Positions 9,135 to 18,256 of a stretch of DNA of 64,000 bases are shown piece after piece. The position numbers and the translations under genes were made by a program. Below the pieces are notes generated by a model. The model saw only the letters and a program-made list of their open reading frames with translations, was not told where the DNA came from and did not search any database. The stretch's first letter is position 1, and every line of letters begins with the position of its first letter. The DNA is from SZUA-309 sp965232595 (GTDB lineage: Bacteria > Pseudomonadota > Gammaproteobacteria > Pseudomonadales > Azotimanducaceae): positions 1,612,001 to 1,676,000 of the forward strand of contig OZ246983.1 of the NCBI GenBank assembly GCA_965232595.1, in the 5' to 3' direction.

Positions 9135-9959
9135 CTAGTCCCGGCCGCCCCAGGCGGGCGGACGCTTCTCGAGGAAGGCCTGCACCCCCTCGGCGTAGTC
9201 CGGTTCCTTCATCATCTGGTTGAGCAGGTCTTCCGAGGCGTTGACCGAGACATCCACCGTCTGCTGCAGGTCCCGGTAGATCTGCCACCGTGTCTGGCGC
9301 AGAGAATTAGGCGAGACCGTGGCGATCAGGTTCTTCGCGTACTCGAGCGTGCGCGCCAGCACCTGCTCCGCTGGCAGCACCTCGTTCACGAGCCCGAGGT
9401 CCAGCGCCTCCTCGGCCGTAAACGCCCGGGAAGAGAGCAGCAGCTCGTTCGCCCGGGTCAGCCCCAGCATGCGCGGCAGCAGCCAGGACAGACCGTACTC
9501 CGCGGGCAGGTTCAGCTTGCCGTGGGCGGTGGTGAACTTGGCGCCGGCGGCGGCAAAGCGCAGGTCGGCAAAGCAGGCCAGCGCCAGGCCGACGCCTGCA
9601 GCCGGACCGTTCATGGCGGCCAGGATGGGTTTGGAGAGGCCGTACTGATAGGCGAAGCTGGCATCAAAGCGCTCGTCGACGCCGAATCCCGGCATGGCCA
9701 TCTCTTTCGGCGTGCCCGGATCGTAACCGCCTTTTCTGGCGTGGCCAGTCAGCGCTTCCGCATCTCCGCCGACACAGAAGCCGCGGCCTTTGCCGGTCAC
9801 CACGATGGCGCCCACGTCCGGATTGTCGTCGAGCTCTTTCAGGCACCAGCGGTACTCGCTGTGCATCCTGCCGGTCCAGGCGTTCATCCGCTGCGGCCGG
9901 TTCAGGGTGATCAGACCGATGCCGTCTTCTACCGTGAGCTCCGTTGCTTTCAGCTCCAC
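9135..9959 (-). CDS. Enoyl-CoA hydratase/isomerase (crotonase) family protein
   Basis: A 274-residue crotonase-fold protein. The oxyanion-hole regions (GKGRGFCVGGDAEAL and NGPAAGVGLALACFADLRFA) and the SWLLPRMLGLTRANELLLSSRAFTAEEALDLGLVNEV block are clear. By alignment to rat mitochondrial hydratase, both catalytic glutamates are replaced: E144 by A126 and E164 by H146. E154 in LPAEYG lies close by and may serve. It therefore may be an isomerase, hydrolase or decarboxylase of an acyl-CoA rather than a classical hydratase. It lies 4 bases downstream of dctP on the same strand and ends 5 bases from the convergent amidohydrolase, so it is linked to the transporter. Confidence 0.9.
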   Translation of the reverse strand: MELKATELTVEDGIGLITLNRPQRMNAWTGRMHSEYRWCLKELDDNPDVGAIVVTGKGRGFCVGGDAEALTGHARKGGYDPGTPKEMAMPGFGVDERFDASFAYQYGLSKPILAAMNGPAAGVGLALACFADLRFAAAGAKFTTAHGKLNLPAEYGLSWLLPRMLGLTRANELLLSSRAFTAEEALDLGLVNEVLPAEQVLARTLEYAKNLIATVSPNSLRQTRWQIYRDLQQTVDVSVNASEDLLNQMMKEPDYAEGVQAFLEKRPPAWGGRD

Positions 9960-9963
9960 GCTC

Positions 9964-11103
9964 CTACTCCTCCACCCGGGCGTTCATGTAGGCCCGCTCG
10001 GTGATCTCGTGATAACGACGCACGGAAGCGGTGAACGCTGCATGGGAGTCGAGAATCCTCCGGTGCAGCGGATCGTCGCCAGCCATCTCGGCGATCACCG
10101 CCGCAGACTCCGCTCGCAGGGCATCGAGGACCTCCCGCGGAAACGGCCGCACGTCGACACCGTGCTCTTCTATGAGCGTTTCCAGCGCCTGGGCATTGCG
10201 CGCGGTGAACTCGGCCAGCATGTCATCGTTGGCGTGGCGCACCGCGGTTTCCAGAATGACCTGTAGGTCCCGCGGCAGGCTTGCCCAGGCTTCGGCATTG
10301 ACGATGGACTCGATGGCCGCGCTCGGCTCGTGCCAGCCCGGGTAGTAGTAGTAGTCGGCAACGGTGTGCAGGCCGAAGGCCAGATCGTTGTAAGGTCCGA
10401 CCCACTCCGTGGCATCGATCACGCCGGTCTGCAGCGAGGTGAAGACCTCGCTGCCAGGCATGGCCACCGGTAGGCCGCCAACCCGTTCCAGCACCTCACC
10501 GCCAAGCCCGGGTATCCGCATCTTCAGCCCTTCCAGGTCGGCCAGAGTGTTGATCTCCTTGTTAAACCAGCCGCCCATCTGCACGCCGGTATTGCCCGCT
10601 GCCATGGGGACCAGCCCGAAAGGCTCATAAAGCTCCTGCCAGAGCGCCAGACCACCACCGTAGTGCAGCCAGCCGTTCATCTCCTGGGCTGTGAAGCCGA
10701 AGGGAACGGTGGAGAATATGGCGGCGATGGGCAGCTTGCTGCGCCAGTAGTAAGAAGCGCCGTTGCCCATCTCGGCGGTGCCCTGAGAAACCGCGTCGAA
10801 CACCTCGAAAGCGCCGACCAGCTCGCCGGCACCGTATACCTTGATGTCGAGCCGACCGTTCGACATGACCCGAACCCGCTCGGCCATCCGCTCGGGGATG
10901 GTGCCCAGGGCAGGCAGGTTTTTTGGCCAGGTGGTGATCAGCTTCCAGCGGAAAACTTCCGCCTGCGCGGCGGGCTGAGCCTCCGTTCCTGACGAACCGC
11001 CAGCGGGCGCTTCAGCGCAGGCGCTGAGAACAAAGGTGGCCAGACACAGGACCGACCCGACTGACAGGCGGCGTGCGCCTCGCGCAAATTGCTTTAGCGG
11101 CAT
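9964..11103 (-). CDS. TRAP transporter substrate-binding lipoprotein (DctP family, 2-oxo acid/lactate-binding-like)
   Basis: A 379-residue periplasmic binding protein with a lipoprotein signal peptide; the lipobox is LSAC with C29. The mature part has TTWPKNLP, the arginine-containing segment GLKMRIPGLGGEVL, and ATEWVGPYNDLAFGLH followed by YYYYPGWHEPSA. These blocks recall the 2-keto acid-binding TakP and the calcium-lactate-binding protein of Thermus, so a 2-oxo or 2-hydroxy carboxylate is the likely ligand (inference). Its membrane partners dctQM lie 2 kb away on the opposite strand, an unusual split. It is downstream of uvrD by 20 bases and upstream of the crotonase. Confidence 0.93.
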   Translation of the reverse strand: MPLKQFARGARRLSVGSVLCLATFVLSACAEAPAGGSSGTEAQPAAQAEVFRWKLITTWPKNLPALGTIPERMAERVRVMSNGRLDIKVYGAGELVGAFEVFDAVSQGTAEMGNGASYYWRSKLPIAAIFSTVPFGFTAQEMNGWLHYGGGLALWQELYEPFGLVPMAAGNTGVQMGGWFNKEINTLADLEGLKMRIPGLGGEVLERVGGLPVAMPGSEVFTSLQTGVIDATEWVGPYNDLAFGLHTVADYYYYPGWHEPSAAIESIVNAEAWASLPRDLQVILETAVRHANDDMLAEFTARNAQALETLIEEHGVDVRPFPREVLDALRAESAAVIAEMAGDDPLHRRILDSHAAFTASVRRYHEITERAYMNARVEE

Positions 11104-11123
11104 AACTGCTCCAGATCGACCCG

Positions 11124-13322
11124 CTAATCCAGGGTCGTGAGATTAGCGTAGCCGAGCATGAGCCACTTGGCCCCCTCGGCGAAATTTACCTGCACCCGGG
11201 CCCGCTCGCCGGCGCCCTCACACTGCATCACCACACCCTCGCCAAACTTGGCGTGGCTCACCCGCTGACCCATGCGCAGCGCGCCCGAATCGTCGTCGAA
11301 CAGACCCGCCGGCGACTCGGTAGAGCCGTAGGGCCGCTCCACCGCGCCCTTCATCCGCACCTCGGAAACCAGCTCGCTCGGTATCTCGAGCAGAAACCGG
11401 GACGGCCGGTTATAGGTGTCGTTGCCGTGCAGACGCCGGGTCTCGGCGTACGTCAGGTAGAGCACCTTCATGGCCCGGGTGATGCCCACGTAGGCAAGCC
11501 GGCGCTCTTCCTCCATCCGCCCGGGCTCTTCCGCCGACATCCGGTGCGGGAACAACCCTTCCTCCAGGCCGGCCAGAAAGACCAGGGGAAACTCCAGGCC
11601 CTTTGCCGAATGCAGGGTCATCATCTGCACTGCCGGGCCGGAGTCGGACTGCCGATCGCCGGCGTCAAGCGCCACCTGATCCAGAAACTCTTCCAGCACC
11701 GAGGTTTCCGGCACTTCAACGCTGGTGATCTCCGGCTCGGAAATGGGAAAAACCAGCTCGCCGGTGAACTGCCGGCAGGCGCTGACCAGCTCTTCCAGGT
11801 TTTCTTTCCGCGCCAGACCCCGCTCGCCGCGCTCCTTGCTGTGGTACTCCATCAGGCCGCTGGCATCGATCACGTGATCCGCCAGCTCGTGCAGGGCCAT
11901 CTCCTCGGTCGCCGCGGCCATGTCCTCGATCAGCTGCAGGAAGTGAGCAACCTTCCCGGCGACACGGGCTGCGAAGGTGCCTTCGGCGAGAGCATCGGTG
12001 CAGGCCTGCCACATGGACTTGCCCCGGCTGCGCGCCTCCATCCGGATCGCTTCGACGGTCTTCTCGCCGATTCCCCGTGGTGGCAGGTTGATCACCCGCT
12101 CGAAGGCAGGATCGGAGTTCCGCTCGTGCATGAGGCGCATGTAGCAGAGCGCGTTCTTGATTTCGGCCCGCTCGAAGAAACGCAGGCCGCCGTATATGCG
12201 GTAGGGGATCTGCGCCCTGAGCAGGGCTTCTTCCAGCACCCGGGACTGGGCGTTGGAGCGATAGAGGATGGCCACGTCTTCAGGGGAGCCGCCGCCGTCG
12301 ATCCACTCGGCCGTCCGCTCGACGATGAAGCGCGCTTCGTCCAGATCGTTGTAGCCGGAGTAAAGACGGATCGGGTCGCCTGCTTCGCCTTCGGTCCAGA
12401 GCGTCTTGCCGAGCCGATCCGTGTTGCGCTCGATCAGCGCGTTGGCGGCTTTGAGGATGGTCGCCGTGGAGCGGTAGTTCTGCTCCAGGCGGATGGTGGC
12501 CACCCCTTTGAAGTCGTCCGTGTAGCGGTGAATGTTCTCGATCTTGGCCCCGCGCCAGCCGTAGATGGACTGATCGTCGTCACCCACGGCCATCACGCAG
12601 GCATCGTTCCCCGCCAGCAACCGCAGCCAGGCGTACTGAATGGCGTTGGTATCCTGGAACTCGTCCACCAGCACGTGCTGAAAGCGCTCCCGGTAGTGGG
12701 CGAGCAGCGCTGCGTTGTCCCGGAGCAGCTCGTGGCAGCGCAGCAGCAGCTCGGCAAAATCCACCAGGCCACCCTGCTCGCAGAGCTCCTCGTAGTTTTC
12801 GTAGATCTTCTTGTGGGTAATCTGGAACAGATCGTCGCCGGCCGGTACGTCTTTGGCCCGGCGACCTTCGTCTTTCTGGCCGTTGATGAACCAGACAGCC
12901 TGACGGGCGGGCCACTTCTGCTCGTCGATGTCGAGCACCCGCATGACCCGTTTCACCAGGCGCAGCTGGTCGTCCGCGTCGAGAATCTGGAAGTTCTGCG
13001 GCAACCTGGCTTCCTGCCAGTGCATGCGCAGCAGCCGATGGGCGATGCCGTGGAAGGTGCCGACCCACATGGTGCGCACGGAGAGCTTCAGCAGCTCCTC
13101 GATCCGCACCCGCATCTCCTGAGCCGCTTTGTTGGTGAAGGTCACCGCCAGGATGCCGTACGGAGAGACGCCCTCTGCCTCGATCAGCCAGGCGATCCGG
13201 TGCACCAGGACCCGCGTCTTGCCGCTGCCCGCGCCGGCCACGACCAGCGCGTTGCCGACGGGTGCGGTGACCGCCTCGCGCTGCGCGTCGTTGAGATTGT
13301 CGAGTATGTGGGTGACGTCCAA
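11124..13322 (-). CDS. uvrD: DNA helicase II UvrD
   Basis: Superfamily 1A 3'-5' helicase of nucleotide-excision and mismatch repair. Motifs in order: Walker A GAGSGKT, VTFTNKAAQEM, VDEFQDTN, GDDDQSIYGWRGA, LEQNYRST, MTLHSAKGLEFP and EEERRLAYVGITRA, with a C-terminal Tudor-like tail (MGQRVSHAKFGEGVV). The frame is open for 51 more codons to 13475, but that stretch overlaps the divergent peptidase and looks non-protein-like. The TTG at 13322 gives LDVTHILDNLNDAQREAV, matching the E. coli N-terminus, and 732 residues against 720 in E. coli. Confidence 0.96.
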   Translation of the reverse strand: MDVTHILDNLNDAQREAVTAPVGNALVVAGAGSGKTRVLVHRIAWLIEAEGVSPYGILAVTFTNKAAQEMRVRIEELLKLSVRTMWVGTFHGIAHRLLRMHWQEARLPQNFQILDADDQLRLVKRVMRVLDIDEQKWPARQAVWFINGQKDEGRRAKDVPAGDDLFQITHKKIYENYEELCEQGGLVDFAELLLRCHELLRDNAALLAHYRERFQHVLVDEFQDTNAIQYAWLRLLAGNDACVMAVGDDDQSIYGWRGAKIENIHRYTDDFKGVATIRLEQNYRSTATILKAANALIERNTDRLGKTLWTEGEAGDPIRLYSGYNDLDEARFIVERTAEWIDGGGSPEDVAILYRSNAQSRVLEEALLRAQIPYRIYGGLRFFERAEIKNALCYMRLMHERNSDPAFERVINLPPRGIGEKTVEAIRMEARSRGKSMWQACTDALAEGTFAARVAGKVAHFLQLIEDMAAATEEMALHELADHVIDASGLMEYHSKERGERGLARKENLEELVSACRQFTGELVFPISEPEITSVEVPETSVLEEFLDQVALDAGDRQSDSGPAVQMMTLHSAKGLEFPLVFLAGLEEGLFPHRMSAEEPGRMEEERRLAYVGITRAMKVLYLTYAETRRLHGNDTYNRPSRFLLEIPSELVSEVRMKGAVERPYGSTESPAGLFDDDSGALRMGQRVSHAKFGEGVVMQCEGAGERARVQVNFAEGAKWLMLGYANLTTLD

Positions 13323-13463
13323 GTTCTTGGTCCGCTGTGCTGGCGCGAGGGTGTGTCGGCGGGGGTCCGCAGAGGAGCCGGGGCCGAAAGCGAGTTTAAG
13401 GATTTGCCGTGAGCGCAGCCAGCAGATCTTGCAACGGCACCGCCATCTGCTAGGTTTTCCGCC

Positions 13464-15449
13464 ATGAACAACCAAAAGCTGTACCCATCCTTAGCCACCC
13501 TGCTGCTGTGCCTGCTGCCGGCGTTGCCCGTCACCGGCAGCGAGGCAGAGACCGGCGCAGTCGCAGACTTCGTCCGCTACGCCACCTACGACGACATCTA
13601 CCTGTCGCCGAAGGGCACCCACATGGCGGTGACCCACCGCCAGGACTCCACCGAGATGCTCAGCGTCTTCCGGCTGCCGGACTTCGAGCTCGTGTCCTCC
13701 ACCCGCTACGCCTCCGACCTCGGCATCAGCGAGATTCTCTGGGCTTCCGAGAAGCGGATGCTGATTCACCCGGCCCGGCGTCACCCGACCCGGGACGACT
13801 ACAAAACGCCTACCGGCGAGATCGCCGCCATGGACGTGAACGGGCGGAACCGGGACGTGCTCTGGGGTTTCAACGCCGGCCGCGACCGGATGAGCCTGGT
13901 CCAGAGCGGCGGTTCGGTGACCTGGGCCAGAGTCATCGACCTCATGCCCGACGATCCCAACAAGGTGCTGATCCAGAACGGTGGTTACGGTCTGAGCGGC
14001 ATGCGGGCGGGGCTGCGCAACGAAGCGTTCGTGCTCGACGTGCGCAACGGCAGCTCCAGGAGCGTCGCCCGCTCGCCGATCCGTGATGCCTACTTCGTGC
14101 CGGACGAGAACCATCAGGTGAACCTGCTGGCCGGCCAGAACACCGAGGGAGACTTCGAGGTTTACATGCGTAAGCCGGGCCAGCCGTTCGAGCTGCTGCG
14201 CACCACCAAGCTGAACGACGGCAACATCCGGCCCCTGGCGCACTCGCTGCGGCCGGGCTACTACTACTTCCTCGATTCCGCGACCCAGCCGGTCGAGGGA
14301 CTGGTGGAGTGGAACCCGAGCAGCGACGACCTGCACGAGGTGTTCCGCCACCCGGAAGTGGACATCCACAACATCTACTCAGCGCCCTCCTCACGAGTCT
14401 GGGCGATCAAGTACTTCGATCACTATCCCTACTATCACTACCCCGATCCGGAGCACCCCTTCGTGGACCTGCACAAGGCGCTGAAAGGGATGTTCCCTGA
14501 AGACGACGTGGCCATCATCGATTCCACGGACGATCTGAAGCTGGCGCTGGCCTATGCCAGCGGCCCGAAGAATCCCGGCACCTACTACCTGCTGGACGTG
14601 GAGAAACGCGGCCTGATCGAGGAGCTGGAAGTACGCCCCTGGCTGCGGGACACCACCCTGGCGACCATGGAGCCGATCGAGGTCCGGGTCCGTGACGGCC
14701 TGGCCGTGCGCAGCTACCTGACGCTGCCGGAAGGCCTGGCGGCGGGCGATGGCAGCCCGCTGCCGATGATCGTGCTGGTGCACGGTGGTCCGCACGGGCC
14801 GTACGACATCTGGGGCTTCGATGCCGAGGCCCAGCTGTTCGCCAGCCGCGGCTACGCCGTGCTGCAGGTGAACTACCGGGGCAGCGGCGGTCGGGGGGTG
14901 GAGTTCATGTCCGCCGGCTTCGGCAAGTGGGGCGCGGAGATGCAGGACGACATCACCGACACCGTCCGCTACGCCATTGCCGAGGGGATCGCCGATCCGG
15001 AGCGGATCTGCATCTACGGGGCCAGCTACGGCGGCTACTCCGCCATGGCCGGCGCCTATCGGGATCCGGATCTCTACCAGTGTGCGGTCGGGTACGTCGG
15101 GGTCTACGACCTGCCGATGATGTTCAAGAAGGGTGACATCCCGGATCGGGAGTCCGGCATCAACTACCTGGAAGAGGCGCTCGGCACCGATACGGAAGAT
15201 CTGAAAGCCCGTTCGCCCAGCCACAACGCGCACAAGATCAAGGCCGCCACCATGCTGATCCACGGCAAGCTCGACGAGCGCGCACCTTACGCGCACGCCG
15301 TGGCCATGCGCAAAGCGCTGACCGATGCCGGCAACCCGCCCGAGTGGCTGATCGAGAATCGCGAGGGCCATGGCTTCCGCGACCACGACAACCGGGTGGC
15401 CATGTACACGAAGCTGCTCCAGTTCTTCGATGAGCACATCGGCAACTAG
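13464..15449 (+). CDS. Secreted S9 family (prolyl oligopeptidase-type) serine peptidase
   Basis: A 661-residue protein with an N-terminal signal peptide (basic start, hydrophobic LATLLLCLLPALP, likely cleavage after VTGSEA). An N-terminal beta-propeller-like region is followed by a C-terminal alpha/beta-hydrolase domain. The catalytic triad is visible: S521 in GASYGG, D604 in GKLDERAP and H636 in EGHGF; HGGPHGPYD forms the oxyanion region. Such enzymes release dipeptides or oligopeptides from peptides in the periplasm or outside. It diverges from uvrD with 141 bases between starts, and its stop lies 2 bases before the dehydrogenase start. Confidence 0.93.
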   Translation: MNNQKLYPSLATLLLCLLPALPVTGSEAETGAVADFVRYATYDDIYLSPKGTHMAVTHRQDSTEMLSVFRLPDFELVSSTRYASDLGISEILWASEKRMLIHPARRHPTRDDYKTPTGEIAAMDVNGRNRDVLWGFNAGRDRMSLVQSGGSVTWARVIDLMPDDPNKVLIQNGGYGLSGMRAGLRNEAFVLDVRNGSSRSVARSPIRDAYFVPDENHQVNLLAGQNTEGDFEVYMRKPGQPFELLRTTKLNDGNIRPLAHSLRPGYYYFLDSATQPVEGLVEWNPSSDDLHEVFRHPEVDIHNIYSAPSSRVWAIKYFDHYPYYHYPDPEHPFVDLHKALKGMFPEDDVAIIDSTDDLKLALAYASGPKNPGTYYLLDVEKRGLIEELEVRPWLRDTTLATMEPIEVRVRDGLAVRSYLTLPEGLAAGDGSPLPMIVLVHGGPHGPYDIWGFDAEAQLFASRGYAVLQVNYRGSGGRGVEFMSAGFGKWGAEMQDDITDTVRYAIAEGIADPERICIYGASYGGYSAMAGAYRDPDLYQCAVGYVGVYDLPMMFKKGDIPDRESGINYLEEALGTDTEDLKARSPSHNAHKIKAATMLIHGKLDERAPYAHAVAMRKALTDAGNPPEWLIENREGHGFRDHDNRVAMYTKLLQFFDEHIGN

Positions 15450-15451
15450 CA

Positions 15452-16417
15452 GTGCACAGACTGCTCATCGCGGCCAGCGCTTACGATCGTGTCCATTCTG
15501 AGATCCCTCAGGCGGTGACGCCGATTCTGCTCAGCGCCGACGGTCAGTTTCTCCTGAACGACGAGCCGCTGGCGGCTGGCGAGGTCCGGCCAACCATGCT
15601 GCGCCTGGACTGGGACCTGCTGCAGTCCGGGCACATGGAAGCCATCGTGCAGATCATCCGGACAACGGAGCAGCTCGAGTTCGTTCAGACCTCCGCAGCC
15701 GGCCTGGACAACCCGCTGTTCGACCTGGTCCGCAGCAGAACCCGCTGTTTCTGCAACAGCGATGCCCAGGCACCACCCATCGCCGAGTTTGTGCTGGCTT
15801 CGGTGCTCAACCACTGGCAGCAGCTTCAGACGCGGGCAGAACGGCAGCGCGATCGGCGCTGGCGGGGCGTCAGCTTCAGGGAAATGCTGGGCTCCAACTG
15901 GCTCATCATCGGCTTCGGCAACATCGGCCAGCGCATCGCCAGGCAGGCGAAAGGATTCGGCGCCACGGTGACGGCAATCCGGCGCGAGCTTTCCGACCCG
16001 GGGCCGGCGGACCAGGTCGCCACGCTGGCCGAGCTCGAGGTGTACCTGCCCACGGCGGACGTGGTGGTGCTCGCCTGCGCGCTCAACGACGAGACGCGCG
16101 GCATCGCCAGCTCCGCGTTTTTTGCGGCGATGCAGGAAGATGCGGTGCTCGTGAACATCGCCCGGGGCGGCCTGGTGGATGAGGCGGCGCTGCTGCAGGC
16201 GCTGGATGCCAACGCCCTGGACGCGGCCATACTCGACGTCTTCGAAACGGAGCCGCTGCCCGAGGACCATCCTTTCTGGCAGCACCCGAAGGTTTACGTG
16301 ACGCCGCACGCCTCCAACCAGGGGCTGGGCACTCAGGACAGGGGAGACGCGCTGTTCGTCGACAACCTGCGCCGATTTCTCGCCGGCGGCGAGTTGAGAA
16401 ACCAGGTGCAGGGCTGA
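15452..16417 (+). CDS. D-2-hydroxyacid dehydrogenase family protein
   Basis: A 321-residue NAD(P)-dependent oxidoreductase interconverting a 2-hydroxyacid and a 2-oxoacid. The dinucleotide fold GFGNIGQRIARQAKGFG is clear. The catalytic triad of the family is present: the arginine in NIARGGLVDE, the glutamate in DVFETEPLPEDHPFW and the histidine in VTPHASNQ. The substrate-binding N-terminal half is diverged, so the substrate is unknown. GTG start, 2 bases after the peptidase stop, suggesting one transcript. It converges on glmS with 7 bases between stops. Confidence 0.9.
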   Translation: MHRLLIAASAYDRVHSEIPQAVTPILLSADGQFLLNDEPLAAGEVRPTMLRLDWDLLQSGHMEAIVQIIRTTEQLEFVQTSAAGLDNPLFDLVRSRTRCFCNSDAQAPPIAEFVLASVLNHWQQLQTRAERQRDRRWRGVSFREMLGSNWLIIGFGNIGQRIARQAKGFGATVTAIRRELSDPGPADQVATLAELEVYLPTADVVVLACALNDETRGIASSAFFAAMQEDAVLVNIARGGLVDEAALLQALDANALDAAILDVFETEPLPEDHPFWQHPKVYVTPHASNQGLGTQDRGDALFVDNLRRFLAGGELRNQVQG

Positions 16418-16424
16418 GCCGGGG

Positions 16425-18254
16425 TTACTCCACCGTCACCGACTTCGCCAGGTTCCGCGGCTGGTCCACGTCCGTACCCTTCAGCACGGCGACGTGATAG
16501 GCGAACAGCTGCAGCGGCACCACGTAAACGATGGGCGCCAGCAGCTTGTCCACTTCCGGCAGCGTGATCACCGTGACGTCTTCCTCGTCCTTGAAGCCGG
16601 ATGCGGGGTCGGCGAACACATACAGCTCACCGCCCCGGGCTCTGACCTCCTGCAGGTTGGACTGCAGCTTTTCCAGCAGCGCGTCGTTCGGCGCCACGGC
16701 AATGACCGGCATGTCGTCGTCGACCAGGGCCAGCGGGCCGTGCTTGAGCTCGCCAGCCGGATAGCCTTCGGCGTGAATGTAGGAGATTTCCTTCAGCTTC
16801 AGCGCGCCCTCCATGGCGATCGGGTACATGGACCCGCGGCCGAGGAACAGCGCGTGGTGCTTCTCCATGAACCGCTCGGAGAGCTTCAGGACCCGTTCGT
16901 CCAGGGCCAGCGCCGCGTCCACCGACTCCGGCAGCTTGTGCAGCGCTGCAACCGCCTGAGCCTCCAGCTCCGGCGCCATGCCGTGCCGGCGGCCGATCAG
17001 CAGGGCCAGCAGCAGCAGGTCGGCTAACATGGCGGTAAACGCCTTGGTCGAGGCGACCCCGACCTCGGTGCCGACGTTCAGCATCATGGCCAGATCCGAT
17101 TCCCGGACGGTGGTGCTGGTGGCGACGTTGCAGATGGTCAGCGAGTGCTGATAGCCCATCTCCTTGGCCGCCCGGAGCGCAGCCAGGGTGTCCGCGGTCT
17201 CACCGGACTGGGTCAGGGTCACGAACAGGCTGTCAGGAATGACCGCCACCTTGCGGTAACGGAACTCGCTGGCGATCTCCACGTGGCAGGGAATGCCGGC
17301 CAGCTCTTCGATCCAGTACTTGGCCACCAGCCCGGCGTAGAAGCTGGTGCCGCAGGCGGCGATGGTGACCGCCTTGGTTGCGTCGAGAATCTCCGGCGCC
17401 TGAGCGCCGAACGCCTGTTCCAGCACCCGGGTGCGGCCGATGCGCCCTTCCAGCGTGTCCGCCAGCACCTTCGGCTGCTGATGGATCTCCTTCTGCATGT
17501 AGTGCCGGTAGTTACCCCGGTCCACGTCGTCCTCGCCGGCGACAACCCGTACCGTAGAGCGGATGACGGACTCGTCCGCCACGTTCCAGATGGCGATGCT
17601 GGTACGCCGCACCTCCACCAGATCCCCTTCCTCGAGATAGATGAAGCGGTCGGTCACCGGGCGCAGCGCCAGGGCGTCCGAGGCGATGAAGTTCTCGCCG
17701 ATGCCTTTGCCCACCACCAGCGGGCTGCCCATGCGGGCGGCGATGATCCGGTCCGGGTCGTCCTTCGCCATGACGCCAATGGCATAGGCGCCTTCGAGTC
17801 GCTTCACCGCCGTGCGCACCGCCTCGAGCAGATCACCCAGCGCCTGGTAGTGGAAGTCCACCAGGTGGACGATTACCTCGCTGTCGGTTTCCGAAGCAAA
17901 CTGATAGCCGGCGCCGATCAGCTCGTCGCGCAGGGTCTCGTAGTTCTCGATGATGCCGTTGTGGGCAAGGGCGATGCGGTCGTTGGACACGTGCGGATGC
18001 GCGTTCAGATCGGATGGCGCCCCGTGCGTGGCCCAACGGGTATGGGCGATCCCGAGCTTGCCGGCCAGCGGCTGATCGCCGATCGACTCGCAGAGCTCGG
18101 AGACCTTGCCGACGGTCTTTCTGATGTCGATGCCGTTCTCTGTGCGCAGGGCAACGCCCGCCGAGTCGTAGCCCCGATACTCGAGCCGCTGCAGGCCCGC
18201 CAGAAGAATGCCGGATACTTCCCTGTCCGCTACCGCGCCGACGATTCCACACAT
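16425..18254 (-). CDS. glmS: Glutamine--fructose-6-phosphate aminotransferase (isomerizing)
   Basis: A 609-residue enzyme making glucosamine-6-phosphate for peptidoglycan and lipopolysaccharide. The glutaminase domain begins with the nucleophile Cys2 (MCGIVGAVADREV) and has LEYRGYDSAGV and TRWATHG. Two SIS domains follow (CGTSFYAGLVAKYWIEE, LTQSGETADTLAAL), ending in the conserved NLAKSVTVE tail. It starts 2 bases after the glmU stop, so the two form a unit making UDP-GlcNAc precursors. No leader long enough for a ribozyme or sRNA site is present. Confidence 0.98.
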   Translation of the reverse strand: MCGIVGAVADREVSGILLAGLQRLEYRGYDSAGVALRTENGIDIRKTVGKVSELCESIGDQPLAGKLGIAHTRWATHGAPSDLNAHPHVSNDRIALAHNGIIENYETLRDELIGAGYQFASETDSEVIVHLVDFHYQALGDLLEAVRTAVKRLEGAYAIGVMAKDDPDRIIAARMGSPLVVGKGIGENFIASDALALRPVTDRFIYLEEGDLVEVRRTSIAIWNVADESVIRSTVRVVAGEDDVDRGNYRHYMQKEIHQQPKVLADTLEGRIGRTRVLEQAFGAQAPEILDATKAVTIAACGTSFYAGLVAKYWIEELAGIPCHVEIASEFRYRKVAVIPDSLFVTLTQSGETADTLAALRAAKEMGYQHSLTICNVATSTTVRESDLAMMLNVGTEVGVASTKAFTAMLADLLLLALLIGRRHGMAPELEAQAVAALHKLPESVDAALALDERVLKLSERFMEKHHALFLGRGSMYPIAMEGALKLKEISYIHAEGYPAGELKHGPLALVDDDMPVIAVAPNDALLEKLQSNLQEVRARGGELYVFADPASGFKDEEDVTVITLPEVDKLLAPIVYVVPLQLFAYHVAVLKGTDVDQPRNLAKSVTVE

Positions 18255-18256
18255 GG

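Noticed and set aside
11253..13412. Long open frame opposite uvrD
   Set aside because: Shadow of the uvrD coding strand in a high-G+C genome; no recognisable domain, and uvrD motifs are complete.
13323..13475. N-terminal extension of UvrD
   Set aside because: Overlaps the divergent peptidase gene; TTG at 13322 matches the E. coli N-terminus.
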